Source of the DNA: Phorcus lineatus
Lineage: Eukaryota; Mollusca; Gastropoda; Trochida; Trochidae
Length of the DNA: 64,000 nt
Assembly (NCBI GenBank): GCA_921293015.1
Contig: OV121091.1
Location: 24,226,839-24,290,838, forward strand
Reading direction: 5' to 3'
Shown: positions 53,727 through 64,000 of the stretch, in pieces
Numbering within the stretch: position 1 is the stretch's first letter
Layout of the letters: the number at the start of each line of letters is the position of its first letter
Notes under the pieces: model-generated
What the model was told of the DNA's origin: nothing
Seen by the model: only the letters and a program-made list of their open reading frames with translations
Database searches by the model: none
Translations under genes and position numbers: made by a program

Positions 53727-54198
53727 CTGACAAGGATAATAATTTGTTCGTTACCTTAAACTGTGACCATGAATATGATCATTTCAAAACAATTTCCAGG
53801 AAATATAGTTAACAAACTATTTATGTGTGTTCACAATACCTATTTCTGATTTCCAAAATTGATAAAGGGTGAAGATTGCGTGAACCCATATCTTAGCATT
53901 CAAGGTCGCGCAATCAATAATCACTTTCCATTGGGTATAGCGATTATGTAGCGAAAAAGCGTCCCGCAAAACCAAGGTACTTCTCCATAGTTGATATATA
54001 CCTATTAAGACCCTCTGTTATGGAAAGTTTGTAAGTTACTGTGTTTACAAGAGTTTATAATTCGTGACCTTGTCCTTTGACCTTGAATATGAACGTGTAA
54101 GCGGCGACATCGGTTGAAACTGCATGAAAACAGATTGCTGCTCCGACTGAGTCGAGACGGCTACTGAACAGAGTTTAGAAGAAGAAGTTTTAGTCGTG

Positions 54199-54508
54199 AA
54201 GTGAGGTGGCTTGGGGTTTAAAGCCGCCTTCAAGAGTATTTGGCTCATATCACGGCTGCTAGTAGTATTGCAGGGAGAAAGACCGCAACGCCATTGAGGC
54301 TATGCATTGCGGTGAAGCCTGCGAGCATCGACTGGAACTAGCTAACCATGGGTGGTACTGCGCTGAAAATCAGTGTAGCATTGCACTCAAACCTTACTGG
54401 GTGTAGAACAGTTCTCTATTGCGGACAAAGTTGCCGAGCCCCTGGCGGGAATCACGGACTTCTTGATGCAAAGCCAAACGGGCTAACCACTGCGCTTTGT
54501 CGCCCCAA
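54199..54508 (-). mobile_element. tRNA-derived SINE, copy E, near full length, inverted
   Basis: Read on the minus strand it starts near 54508 with the tRNA-like head (AAAGCGCAGTGGTTAGCCCG). It has the CGGCAACTTTGTC, GTAAGGTTTGAGTGCAATG, CCATGGTTAGCTAGTTCCAG and GCAATACTACTAGCAGCCGT blocks in order, and ends with GGCGGCTTTAAACCCCAAGC. It is the longest copy (about 310 bp) and defines the full family. It faces copy D about 470 bp away, so the two form an inverted pair. Head-box mutations suggest it is no longer transcribed from its own promoter. Confidence 0.85.
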
Positions 54509-54820
54509 GTTTTATTCCTATTCACTCATTTTATCCATGATCGAAAGTGCATAAATTATATTATACATATGTTCAATGCAAATTGGCATCCAAACGATAG
54601 ATTACATACGTTGAGTGTATTTAAGGAAAATTGTTGATTTAAGCATTCAACATTTGCATGACGACTTGTTTTCATGTTTAATATCTTGGACCAATAGATA
54701 ATACATTTTCGTAAATTCTTAATACACAGTCTCGACCATACATCTTCAAAAAGTATAGGTATGTTAAATCCATAATACAGACATCAAGATATTTCTATAG
54801 ATACAACACAGAACTATTTT

Positions 54821-54841
54821 CCACCCCCGCCCCTCACCCCT
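54821..54841 (-). other. C-rich tract, possible G-quadruplex on the minus strand
   Basis: The plus strand carries CCACCCCCGCCCCTCACCCC. On the minus strand this gives three G4-G5 runs plus a GG, standing out in AT-rich surroundings. A three-tier quadruplex would need one imperfect run. Confidence 0.4.
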
Positions 54842-57800
54842 CTGTATTTAACATAGAAACAAGACAAGATACGTGGGTTTGTGAGCATGCATCTTTCAGA
54901 TTTCAAATGACTTTCTTTGTAGCATTCTCGATAATCCAGAGTCACTCCGATAATTCTCCACAATATTAGGATAGTTTACTCATGATGATTGAGGATGTCT
55001 GTCACGTGTGAGTTTGTATATGTCTACAACCTATTAGGTCACATTTAATGCAAATTTCAACTTTCAAATCCAACTAAATATTGAATGACATTGTGAAGTG
55101 AAAAAAATAATAGAAAAGCGGCTTTATATTAAACAAACTTTGTTTCATTAACTAATGAAGACCTAACTCTTCTCCAAAATTTCCCGGGTGGAGGATTTCA
55201 TGTTTTAAGTAACCTAGATTGTTGTCGATAATTGTGTAATTACTCTCTAAAAATACGTTCGTGTTCGGAGACACGGAATAGGCAGGAATGAAAGCATAGT
55301 TTAACATAACAAAATGAAAATGAAAGACAAATTGTACTAAAGAAAAATGCTTATATAAAAGCAAATCATAAAGATCAATTATGAATAACCGAGAATAAAA
55401 CATTTTAATTTGTCTTGTAAGATACAAATATTCTAATTTCTCTTCCTCGCAGTGGACATTAATGAATTAGAACCAAATGGCATCAAAACGTTTGAATGGA
55501 GCATCCTGTAATGCTAACACGAACATATTGCACAAAAAGTCTGAGAATGAAAAAAAGCATAGTTTGAAAATGGATTTTCCGAAGAAATCTGAAACCTTTT
55601 AAGAAAGCAAATATCTTCTGGAAAGTGCGAGGTAAAGATTTGAAAAGTTCTACCTTTTTGAACCAATCTATACATGTGTTACATTCTTTTAGTTCCCAAC
55701 CCAGCTGTGTGCCCTGCACTCTAGCAGCAGGTCGCTATCTCACTTAGATCCAGACACGACACCTTGCTATAGAAATCCAAATCCCCTTTTTAACATACTG
55801 CGTAATTGAGAACTCCTTGAAATAGCAGCACGGCCGGGGCTGAAAGCTGCAATTAATATCTGGTGATGGGAGTCACGGATGACTATGCGAGCCCATCGAT
55901 TTCAAGCTTCAACACTCTTTTTAATGTGTCTCCCAGGTCGGTGAATCTTTATCACGGACAGTAAACGTTATTGATAAGGCATAACGTATAATGATAGACG
56001 CTCGTGATACAAATAAACTCGTGGTGAGCAGGAGACTTCAAGTACCTGAGAAGTGCTTTTGGTAACCAACATAATCGTAGATCTGATACCCATATTGACA
56101 CCTGTGATTACTTACTTGTGGCTCTTGGACTTTGACTTTGGTACAAAGACATTAACTATCATCTCTTCTGATGATTTAATGAATGACCGTCTAGTCGGTT
56201 GCTAATAATGCGACCTAACATTTGGTCCCTAGACGAACGCACATCTCTGCTACTTGCTCTGACTGTCCACCTTTATAAGGAATTTCCTAGAAGATTGATA
56301 TTGATGCAAATACTTCCTGATTTCCCAGACATTATTACGAGTTTCATCGATCATAACCTTTTTGCTTGCATTTAATTAATTCCATTGAATATAATCGGCA
56401 AATCAGAGCCCATTTGTTAGATTTATTTGAGTTTTGAAATTTTGACTGTCTAGACATTAAGATAAAGGTAGTGTGTGGCATTTGATTATGTAGTCGTATC
56501 TGATTTGAACTTCAATGACGTATATATACACTGTCGCAAGTAAGTGATCAATGGAAGGGTTATTGAGCTTTATGATTCGATGAAAGTTATACTGATCCCT
56601 ACCTTTACTCTAACCCTTAGTTGCTAGCGACTCAAACGCTGGATATCTGTAAACGACCTACCCTTTGGATTTCCACAAATCGATTGCAACAGATAAGGGA
56701 GTAGAATGCAGCTGTCAAGTCAGCAGTCAGTGAACTAATGGGCTTGCAAGGGACTTTCAAAATGTCTTCATTTCATCCGTTATAATCCTCCTTAATTAAC
56801 CTTTGCAGCTCTATACGTAAGGTATTAAACAAACAGGTGTTTAATCACTGCCGTGTTAATGTCATTAACGACTTTTGTAAATATGTTTCTTTTTCATTGA
56901 TTGAATTTGGTGTAATATCACTAAGGATGATGCATTCACTTACAGAAATGATTAATTATCATCCATCCTACAAATCAATGGATCTTGGCGAACGTAAACC
57001 AAAACAAAAGTGTTATCCATCGCGGTTTGGTTACTGATTTATCACTAAAGCCCACGTAACCGTTGAGTAGTTCTGTCTTGCTTTACACACTGTCCGTGAA
57101 AACCAAGACAACTTTGCGTGATTATCAGAATATCTTCATCCATTTCCTTTAATCTTGTCAAATCCATCATACTTTCTATACGCCTGTCCAAATCTCTGGC
57201 ATGTGACAAGAACAAACGAAGGATTCACTATCTTAATACGTTAAAGCAAATGCTTCACGTTTTATAACATTTTATGACATGTTCTCACGTATGGCTACTG
57301 CAAGGATTTCTTTAACAAAGAAACACGTTGTAGAACCTAGTTCAAGCACCTTCATTGTACTTCGGGAACAGTTCATTTTGAGACATCTTTATCTAAGGAT
57401 TACCTTATGATTTAAATTAACGTACCTTGGCTATGGAACTATTGATTATTGAAACAAACTATACTGATCCATTCAATCTGATGTCCTTACTGTTGATCAC
57501 ATACTGAATTGAACTTTATAAAAGAAGGCACTCAAGTAATCATTTCAAATCAACTGTGTCGATCTTATGAAGGATCTGGTCTGTATACAGGGACCTGTAT
57601 ATATGGAAAGCGCGTACATGTAAGTGTAGTTTACTGGAAGCTTAGAGTGAATTCACAATAACGAAATTAGATATTCCCAAAATGGAAGACAATCGGTTGA
57701 GCTAAACGAATCCATTGCCCTATCTCAAATTATTAATAATGATCGCACAAAATGGCCGCCAGTGGTTTAGCTATATAATCGAAGATGATCTGAAGTACTA

Positions 57801-59393
57801 ATTAAACTTACTGCTACACACCGTCTATTCAGTTGCAATGACAGGAAAGATTCATACCGAACACTTGAACATTTGCTCAATCATTCATCATGCTGATCTA
57901 GATCACATCATATGCTTAAATGAAAATAAACAACCCACTAGTCCTTTAAAAAGACAAAGCTTAACATTAAATATATATCAGTACACGAGCAGTTTATCAT
58001 ATGATTCCGAAAGAGTGTCAGATGCAAGAGAATGAGAGGCAGTAATAAATCTAAATTCAGTTTCCATTTACATTATATCAACGGTGATAAAACACCAGAG
58101 GAGACTCACAGCCGACCTGCGATATATGTATTCAGACTATAGATATTTTAATCAAGATGAAAAAGGTTTTGCTCTGACAAAGGTATTTATTACGTACATA
58201 AAGCGTCGATATAAGTGGACAGACGCATGCCATGATAAATTACCTGTTCCTAAAATTTGATATAAATGTCATCATTCGAGTCAAACAATAGTGCTTGTTT
58301 TTGTATACGTCTTCAAATAAAGGGTTTCACAATGCTGATCAGACGTTTAGGCAGCTTCACTGGCGTTATGTGTCCTCTTAGTGGAATTTTAATGAATAAG
58401 AAATGAATCTGTTCAGTTTGAGTAGACACATTGCTTTAACTAAATGGGATTATCGCGTTCGAGTTCGGTGGAATTCGATTGCTTTGAAGTTTGGATGGCG
58501 TTTAGCTGTCAATGTATTTGAAGGTAATATTCATATGATACATGTATGTTTCAAAATTACATAGGTGCAGTAGTCTCCAGTAAGCGCCTAGGCATTTGGT
58601 ATTATCGGTCGTTTCCAGATTTACTGGAGACACAAAATAAGCTAACGTTATTGCATTATATCACCAAAGACACTCAAGTATCACTGAAACAAGTTAATGC
58701 ATCTTACATGCTTCGCTAGATATGGTCCAAAAACCGAGTGAAATTATTGATGAGGCGCCGTGCTATTATATGAATTTAACCAAATGTAAAGTAACAGTCA
58801 TTCTATCTATGGCTTATCACTTTCTGAATGGTTTATAACTTAAGGTTGGCTAATTACATATCAAGTGAAAGTGTTTTGGGTGAAATGAAATTTTAGTAAA
58901 TATGATAGTTAACCATTTAATTATTTATTGTTCTTTCGTGAACTTGACACCCTCCATAATGCAGAAGCAGTTAGGAATTGTTTAAACAAGTAAAAACTTT
59001 CTGAAGGGACAAAACATTGTTCATCGTACCAAACCTCTAGGATTTGCTAACATCACCTTCCCACAACAAAACCAGACATTCATCGATACACACAAAACCC
59101 AAAATATAAAATCCCAGCTACACCAATCTCAAGCATTTGAAGTATGTGTTGTTGTTTAACAGCGGTGTTCGTAGTCTAATTCACATGGACTTGATTTAAG
59201 AACAATTTCCACACCATTTCAAAAGTAAAAATGACAGTTTACGCCATTAAACAAGCCGTAGGTTGAAATGGGCCACTAGACGATCTTTGCTGTGGTTGGA
59301 TTTGTTTGCTGTTTGTCTGTTATCATTGTTATGTTTCGTGAAGTATATTGTATAAGGAAACTGGCTGGGAAACGTTGAAGGATTGTAGATTAA
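54842..59393. other. No recognisable gene or element
   Basis: AT-rich with open frames under 92 codons and no shared repeats noticed. Confidence 0.55.
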
Positions 59394-59864
59394 AAACTTT
59401 GTTTGCTTTTCAAAATCTTCATAAACAAAGCACCTGGTTATCTGTGTGATGTATAGCCTGAAAAAGTGGGGAACAGTAACAACTATAGCCTTAGAAATTC
59501 AGAAAATCTTCAACTTCATAAGTTTCTAAACATTCTACACACAATACTTATACATTGATGTAATGAGTTAAACTATGGTCTATTTAAAGTAGGTTTAGTC
59601 AACGACCCCAGCTGTTCATGTGGAAATCCATGTGATTATGCCTTTCATTATATTTTAAATTGTACATTTGTTCAAGTTTAGCACAACAGATTATTAAATA
59701 AAGTATTAAATGTTACTCTAGGCAGAGTGCCCTTAGATGTTAGTTTGGTCCTTAATGGCCATGCAGATATATTGCTTTATGAAAGCGAATCCATATTCAA
59801 GAAACAAAGAGATTTAAAAAAATCCCTTTTTTTCTTTATATTCTGTATGTTTTGTATAGTTTAA
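59394..59864 (+). pseudogene. C-terminal end of a LINE reverse transcriptase, with stops
   Basis: A single frame reads through 156 codons interrupted by three stops (59454, 59556, 59679) and ends at TAA 59862-59864. It starts with LLFKIFINKAPGYLCDV, a segment typical of the post-reverse-transcriptase region of non-LTR elements. It continues with YSLRNSENL and LNYGLFKVGLVND. It then has a Cys/His cluster of CxCG...H...C form (59613-59663), typical of LINE C-termini, followed by a basic helical end. Frame conservation without frameshift suggests fairly recent decay. No matching upstream reverse transcriptase domain is visible, so the copy is 5'-truncated, as LINE copies usually are. Confidence 0.75.
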
Positions 59865-59970
59865 TATGACTGTATACATTATGCAAATGTGAAATGTAAC
59901 TATTATGGAGAGGGTTCGATAAGTTCGACAGCTTGAGCCTAATCCATTCCACTTCTGTGAATAAAACATG
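59865..59970 (+). repeat. LINE 3' untranslated tail
   Basis: Directly after the LINE frame comes a short tail containing TTCGACAGCTTGAGCC and an AATAAA signal at 59960-59965, followed by ordinary AT-rich sequence. The position and content fit the 3' UTR of the same truncated element. No clear target-site duplication was found because the 5' truncation point is unknown. Confidence 0.5.
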
Positions 59971-62900
59971 TTTAAATCAAAACCTCAACTATCAACCCCT
60001 TTTGATATGTCTAAACCATTTAAACCATCAAGTTAAATGCACCCTCAGTCCCACAGGGAAAATGTTCTGTTACTTCAGATAAACCATCATTAAGAGGCTG
60101 CACGACGTCTAGGGGGTCAGCTAAATTACCCCTATATGTTCTTTCCCTTTTCGAATCTCCTTCTGTTCTTAACCTTCCACTGCTCGTTCTTTTAAAACTT
60201 TTTCTTTGACATCGTGGAATACATTCAATCATCTATTCATCCGGCCCTTCCTCGCTAGCACTTTTTCCCTCTTCAATCCTAGCCTTCTGGATAAAGCATA
60301 TTTTATATCTTTTCCATGCTTAGTCGAAAACACGAAAACATGTTTCACATCTTATTTATGTGAAAGTATTATTGATAACACGATATTCACTAATAGGAAT
60401 CGTGAAAGAAACTCATTTTTAGAACATGCAAAAGCATTGATAAAGGATCGGTTTCAGATCAAACGTTTTGCTCAAATAACCAATATGTTACAATGAGTAA
60501 TGTGTTAGAATCATTATTCGGATATTGTTCATGTCAAATGAAGTATTATAAGCTCATTAATTTAAATCCACGTTTCCGCAAATACACTATCCTCACACGT
60601 AACCTTCAATATGACATAGATACGACAGCATATGTTGCTGATGGTTCCGAAATAAACTTAGTAATATTTCGTATTTTCGAAAAGATTTTATTGAAAGGAA
60701 AAAAACCTTCTGCCACCTTTTGGTTATTTATGTTTCTATGTTCCGAGCTATTTCCTCTAGTTTGATCGTGACGTCCTCAGCAGAAACGGTCCAGTCGACC
60801 TGCTGTGATGGGTGATTGAGATTGTAAATCAATTTCCACTTGCCCTTATCAAATAAAACTGTCACGTAAGAAAGAAGGTCCTCATAAAACAAACCACTTG
60901 TGCATCTTACAGATACTTTGCCCGGGGTATTCAAGTCTGAATTATTAAGGGCAAAAAGGTAATCAGTCTGCCACTCAAGCAAGATGAAAAGAGGTAAATT
61001 GAGTGTCTATAAACCTTCCAATTGAGTAGCTTCAATGCTTTAGTCGACTGGCAAACACAAAGGTGAAACTGTCCATGCTGTCGAAGCCCTACCTTAGTCT
61101 ATATTCTCATATGTCACCCGTCAATTATCCTGTTAAATAAAGCTTTCACCAGAGCAAATTGTATCGTATCGGATAAATGGCGACGTTAGCCATGTGTTTA
61201 GACCGGATAAACATTTGTGTAAAGTTGGTTTTCCAATCGGATATTGGTTCTGGGGGATTGATCACCAGTCATGATCGATTTCGTTTGCTTGATTTGATCT
61301 CTTATTTGAAACACACTCCCGTAGAGCAAAATATCACTACGCGAAGCTCTATGGGCAATTTCTATAGCCCCCTGTTGAGAGATCTATGGCTTCGCGATAC
61401 GGGTTTTGTACGGGGTAATTGAAAGTTGGGAATTGGATAACATTGTGTAATCAGAGAGATAGAGGCAGATACATTCTAGAACAACGCGAGCGAATTCTGT
61501 CAGGGATCAGTGGAGCTATTTGTAAGAGCATTGGGTATTAAATCCATTGTTTCAGTGTAAAGCATATCACAATATGGCGAAAATCAGTTAGTTAAACATT
61601 GAAAAGGATGATAACAAATCAAATATGGTTGTATATTCATTTAATGGTGATTGCATCTGAAAAATGCTGCATGTTTTGGCAGGCAATTCGTAACGATCGT
61701 TATAATGAAATACATACTTTGGACGTATCAGTATATATAAGGAACAACATTTTGGGATAACTATTCATCTTGTAAAAACCATGTAAGCGTAAAATAAATG
61801 TTGGTTTTTAAAAGAAATCATTAACCATTCTATAGTCATATCTCTTGTACGTCTAAATAGTCGTAAATATGAAAATATGTCGTTGCAAATGTCTCCCCTG
61901 GGAATAATGTCAATGGAAGACCAGAATCATTGTGTACACTTATCATATCCGATCTATGTGACATCAATTTTGAATTAACACGTCCGACGAATGAAAACAT
62001 TTACACCAACAAATTGTTCAAAACAACTTTTGTGTCACATGAGCCATGGTTTTAAACATCACTGCTATGGTTAAAGCACAAATTCTTATGGACTAAAAGT
62101 AGCTATCAAGGGACAAATCGCCAAGTACATTTCAACCAGTATGACTAATTCCGCTCTTGAGAGTCTTGTATTGTATGTTAAATGAGGCTATTCCTCTTAG
62201 ATCGACAGCATACGTGGCCTAGGACAATGGATTGTAAAATGATTGCGCTCAAATTACACACAATGGATGCCAGAGGCTGTACAAGAGTCCAGAATATCAA
62301 AGCAAGAGCTAAAACAAATAAGTCACATAGGAATCTATGCGATGTTTGCTATTAATATAATTTTAACGTAAGTGGTGGCTGAGACTGTTTGTAATCACTT
62401 AGGTAGTTTCCCAACGGACAAGTGTTTGCTTTGAAAAATTAGGTGTTGGATCCCTGTCATCAATTCGAGCCATTAGATCGTTTTCATTGTTTGATAACGG
62501 TTTGGGATATAAAAGGCTATGACAGTAGCTCATACTGAAATATAAAACGAATGGCGTTGTTGTATTTGGAATCAACAAAAGTAATTTCAGGATTGATAGA
62601 TATGTGAAAACACAAAAGCAGTGTTTGCTATCAGTTACACAGGGTTATGTAGTTAGGGTAATATAAATGATTTAGGGTTTACTTTGGAAACTGGATGTGC
62701 TATCAGGGCTTCAAAGCTTTTTATACATATATCAGATCCGAATGATAAAAATAGCACTGACACGGAATTCGATTCTGTAATTGATTATATAAACATTTTA
62801 TGTTGTAAAAAAACAATCAAGCATTATTATGAGGATCATCATTTTACCTTTATTTCATACTTGCGAGTTTGAGAGCTTGTGAATTTGAATGTACCTTTGA

Positions 62901-64000
62901 CAACGTTCATTTTCCATTGAAAACACACAAAACAACATTCAATTCTTATAAGTTGGCACCATACTAAGAAATTGACAGCGGAGTAATAAAAATTTTGTTT
63001 TAACCTCTGAACAAATAACATTATGCATCGCGAAAAATTTCCATTAAATAAGTAACCCGCACGTTTATTTCGTGAAATTCATGATATTACGGAATAGCAG
63101 CGCTAAAACATAATGACTGAAGCGTACAAAATATGTAATCAACAGTGTTTAAGTAAGGTTGTTGTGATTACAATGACTGTGCAATCGTCCTACCCTCATC
63201 AAGTATGGATATTTAATGAATGTTTAGTCGGGTTTGATACGTTTGTTTCGCTATATTGATTGTAATGTGAACTTTATCGTGCGACTGTCTAAATGCATCT
63301 CGTTTTGTTCGCTTCAGTTCAAAAGCCAAAAACACCTGAAGCGATGCGTATTTAATAATCGTAGAAAATCTTGAATTTAGCATATATTCAAACTCTTATT
63401 TTCATTTTATTGCATAAAGAAAGACGAATATGGTAAGTCAGAATATATATATAAATTCTTTGCTAGATTCGATGTGGGAACCGAGAAATTAGTTCCACGG
63501 AACGTTCACACGACCAATATCAGCTAGAAAAGATTCACAAAAGTATGAACGATTTTCTTGAGAGTTCATCGAAAATTAACCTCTGAAATTTAGCTAACAT
63601 GACCGTGCTTTCAGTCAATCAAAGTTCAGGATTATGTGTAAACTTCAAAGTGCGAAATTATTCAATGATAAACGTTCAGATTCTGACCTCATGACGTCGA
63701 ACGCAGACGTCACAATTGCTGACATGACGTCATAGTGTTACTCCGACAACGTATTTTTCATGTGGTGTCTTGAATTGACAACAAGCCAAGTCGTAGGAAA
63801 CAAACCCCGAAATGGTGACTTAGCACTTGTCAAGTCAGAGACAAATATTCGGTGTACACATTCAGGTATCAATCAAACAACGAAGAGTAGAACACCGGGC
63901 GTCATATAACCTTATGTTCAGTTAAAAGCTTTGACAGGCATGATAGATTGTTAGAGACGCATTACTTTCCCAATCTCAAGATGTCCAGGTTACATAGACA
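59971..64000. other. Unassigned sequence after the LINE remnant
   Basis: Plus-strand frames at 60206-60496 (TTG start) and 60493-60765, and a TTG-start minus-strand frame at 60728-60982, have protein-like composition but no domain I recognise. Apart from the TGACGTCA-like cluster at 63692 nothing else stands out. Confidence 0.45.
63692..63732. repeat. Second cluster of TGACGTCA-like palindromes
   Basis: TGACGTCG (63692), AGACGTCA (63705) and the full palindrome TGACGTCA (63725) occur within 41 bp. The last continues TAGTGTTACT, similar to TGACGTCGTAGTGTT at 50105, so the two clusters may come from one repeat family. Confidence 0.45.

Noticed and set aside
60206-60982. Cluster of three open frames with protein-like composition
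   Set aside because: The first and third begin at TTG, the second at ATG, and none shows a domain I can name; a decayed retroelement is possible but unsupported.

Overview
This window is AT-rich eukaryotic DNA (about one third G+C by eye, not computed), almost certainly from a marine invertebrate and most likely a mollusc or other lophotrochozoan. Three things point there: a FMRFamide-receptor-type neuropeptide GPCR, a tRNA-headed SINE whose tail reads like known molluscan SINE tails (AAGCGGCGTTA...ACTCACTCA), and LINE 3' ends finishing in AATAAACTTTGTCTTGTC. There are no operons, rRNA genes, functional tRNA genes or CRISPR arrays. The species assignment is inference.

The only convincing protein-coding gene is a single-exon class A GPCR of 389 codons on the minus strand (42881-44050). 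It is closed upstream by an in-frame stop. Its probable leader carries three minimal upstream ORFs and ends at a candidate splice acceptor near 44249. Its natural ligand cannot be read from the sequence.

Everything else is non-coding sequence seeded with decayed or non-autonomous mobile elements. They are: five copies of one SINE (11734, 20323, 33685, 53524 and, reversed, 54199); three LINE remnants (29810, 34562, 59394); a 1264-bp PIF/Harbinger deletion derivative with matching TIRs and a TAA target duplication (35294-36557); a long-TIR MITE and a degraded second copy (21175-21635, 38906-39195); a 566-bp inverted-repeat element with three ~19-bp iterons per arm, embedded in (TA)n (39458-40023); a 158-bp near-perfect palindrome (49849-50006) followed by a cluster of TGACGTCA-like palindromes and a competing-hairpin region (50089-50277); and several unclassified dispersed repeat pairs.

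Layout: 1-11.7 kb, mostly featureless with one (AT)n tract; 11.7-33.4 kb, SINEs, a MITE, a LINE tail and short repeats; 33.4-40.1 kb, a dense repeat graveyard; 40.1-44.3 kb, the GPCR gene; 44.3-49.8 kb, featureless; 49.8-54.9 kb, palindromes and two SINEs; 54.9-64 kb, mostly featureless with one LINE 3' end. The genes do not form a pathway. The window reads as one receptor locus in a repeat-rich, gene-poor region. I found no clear previously undescribed system; the best leads are the structured inverted-repeat elements and the upstream-ORF leader of the receptor.
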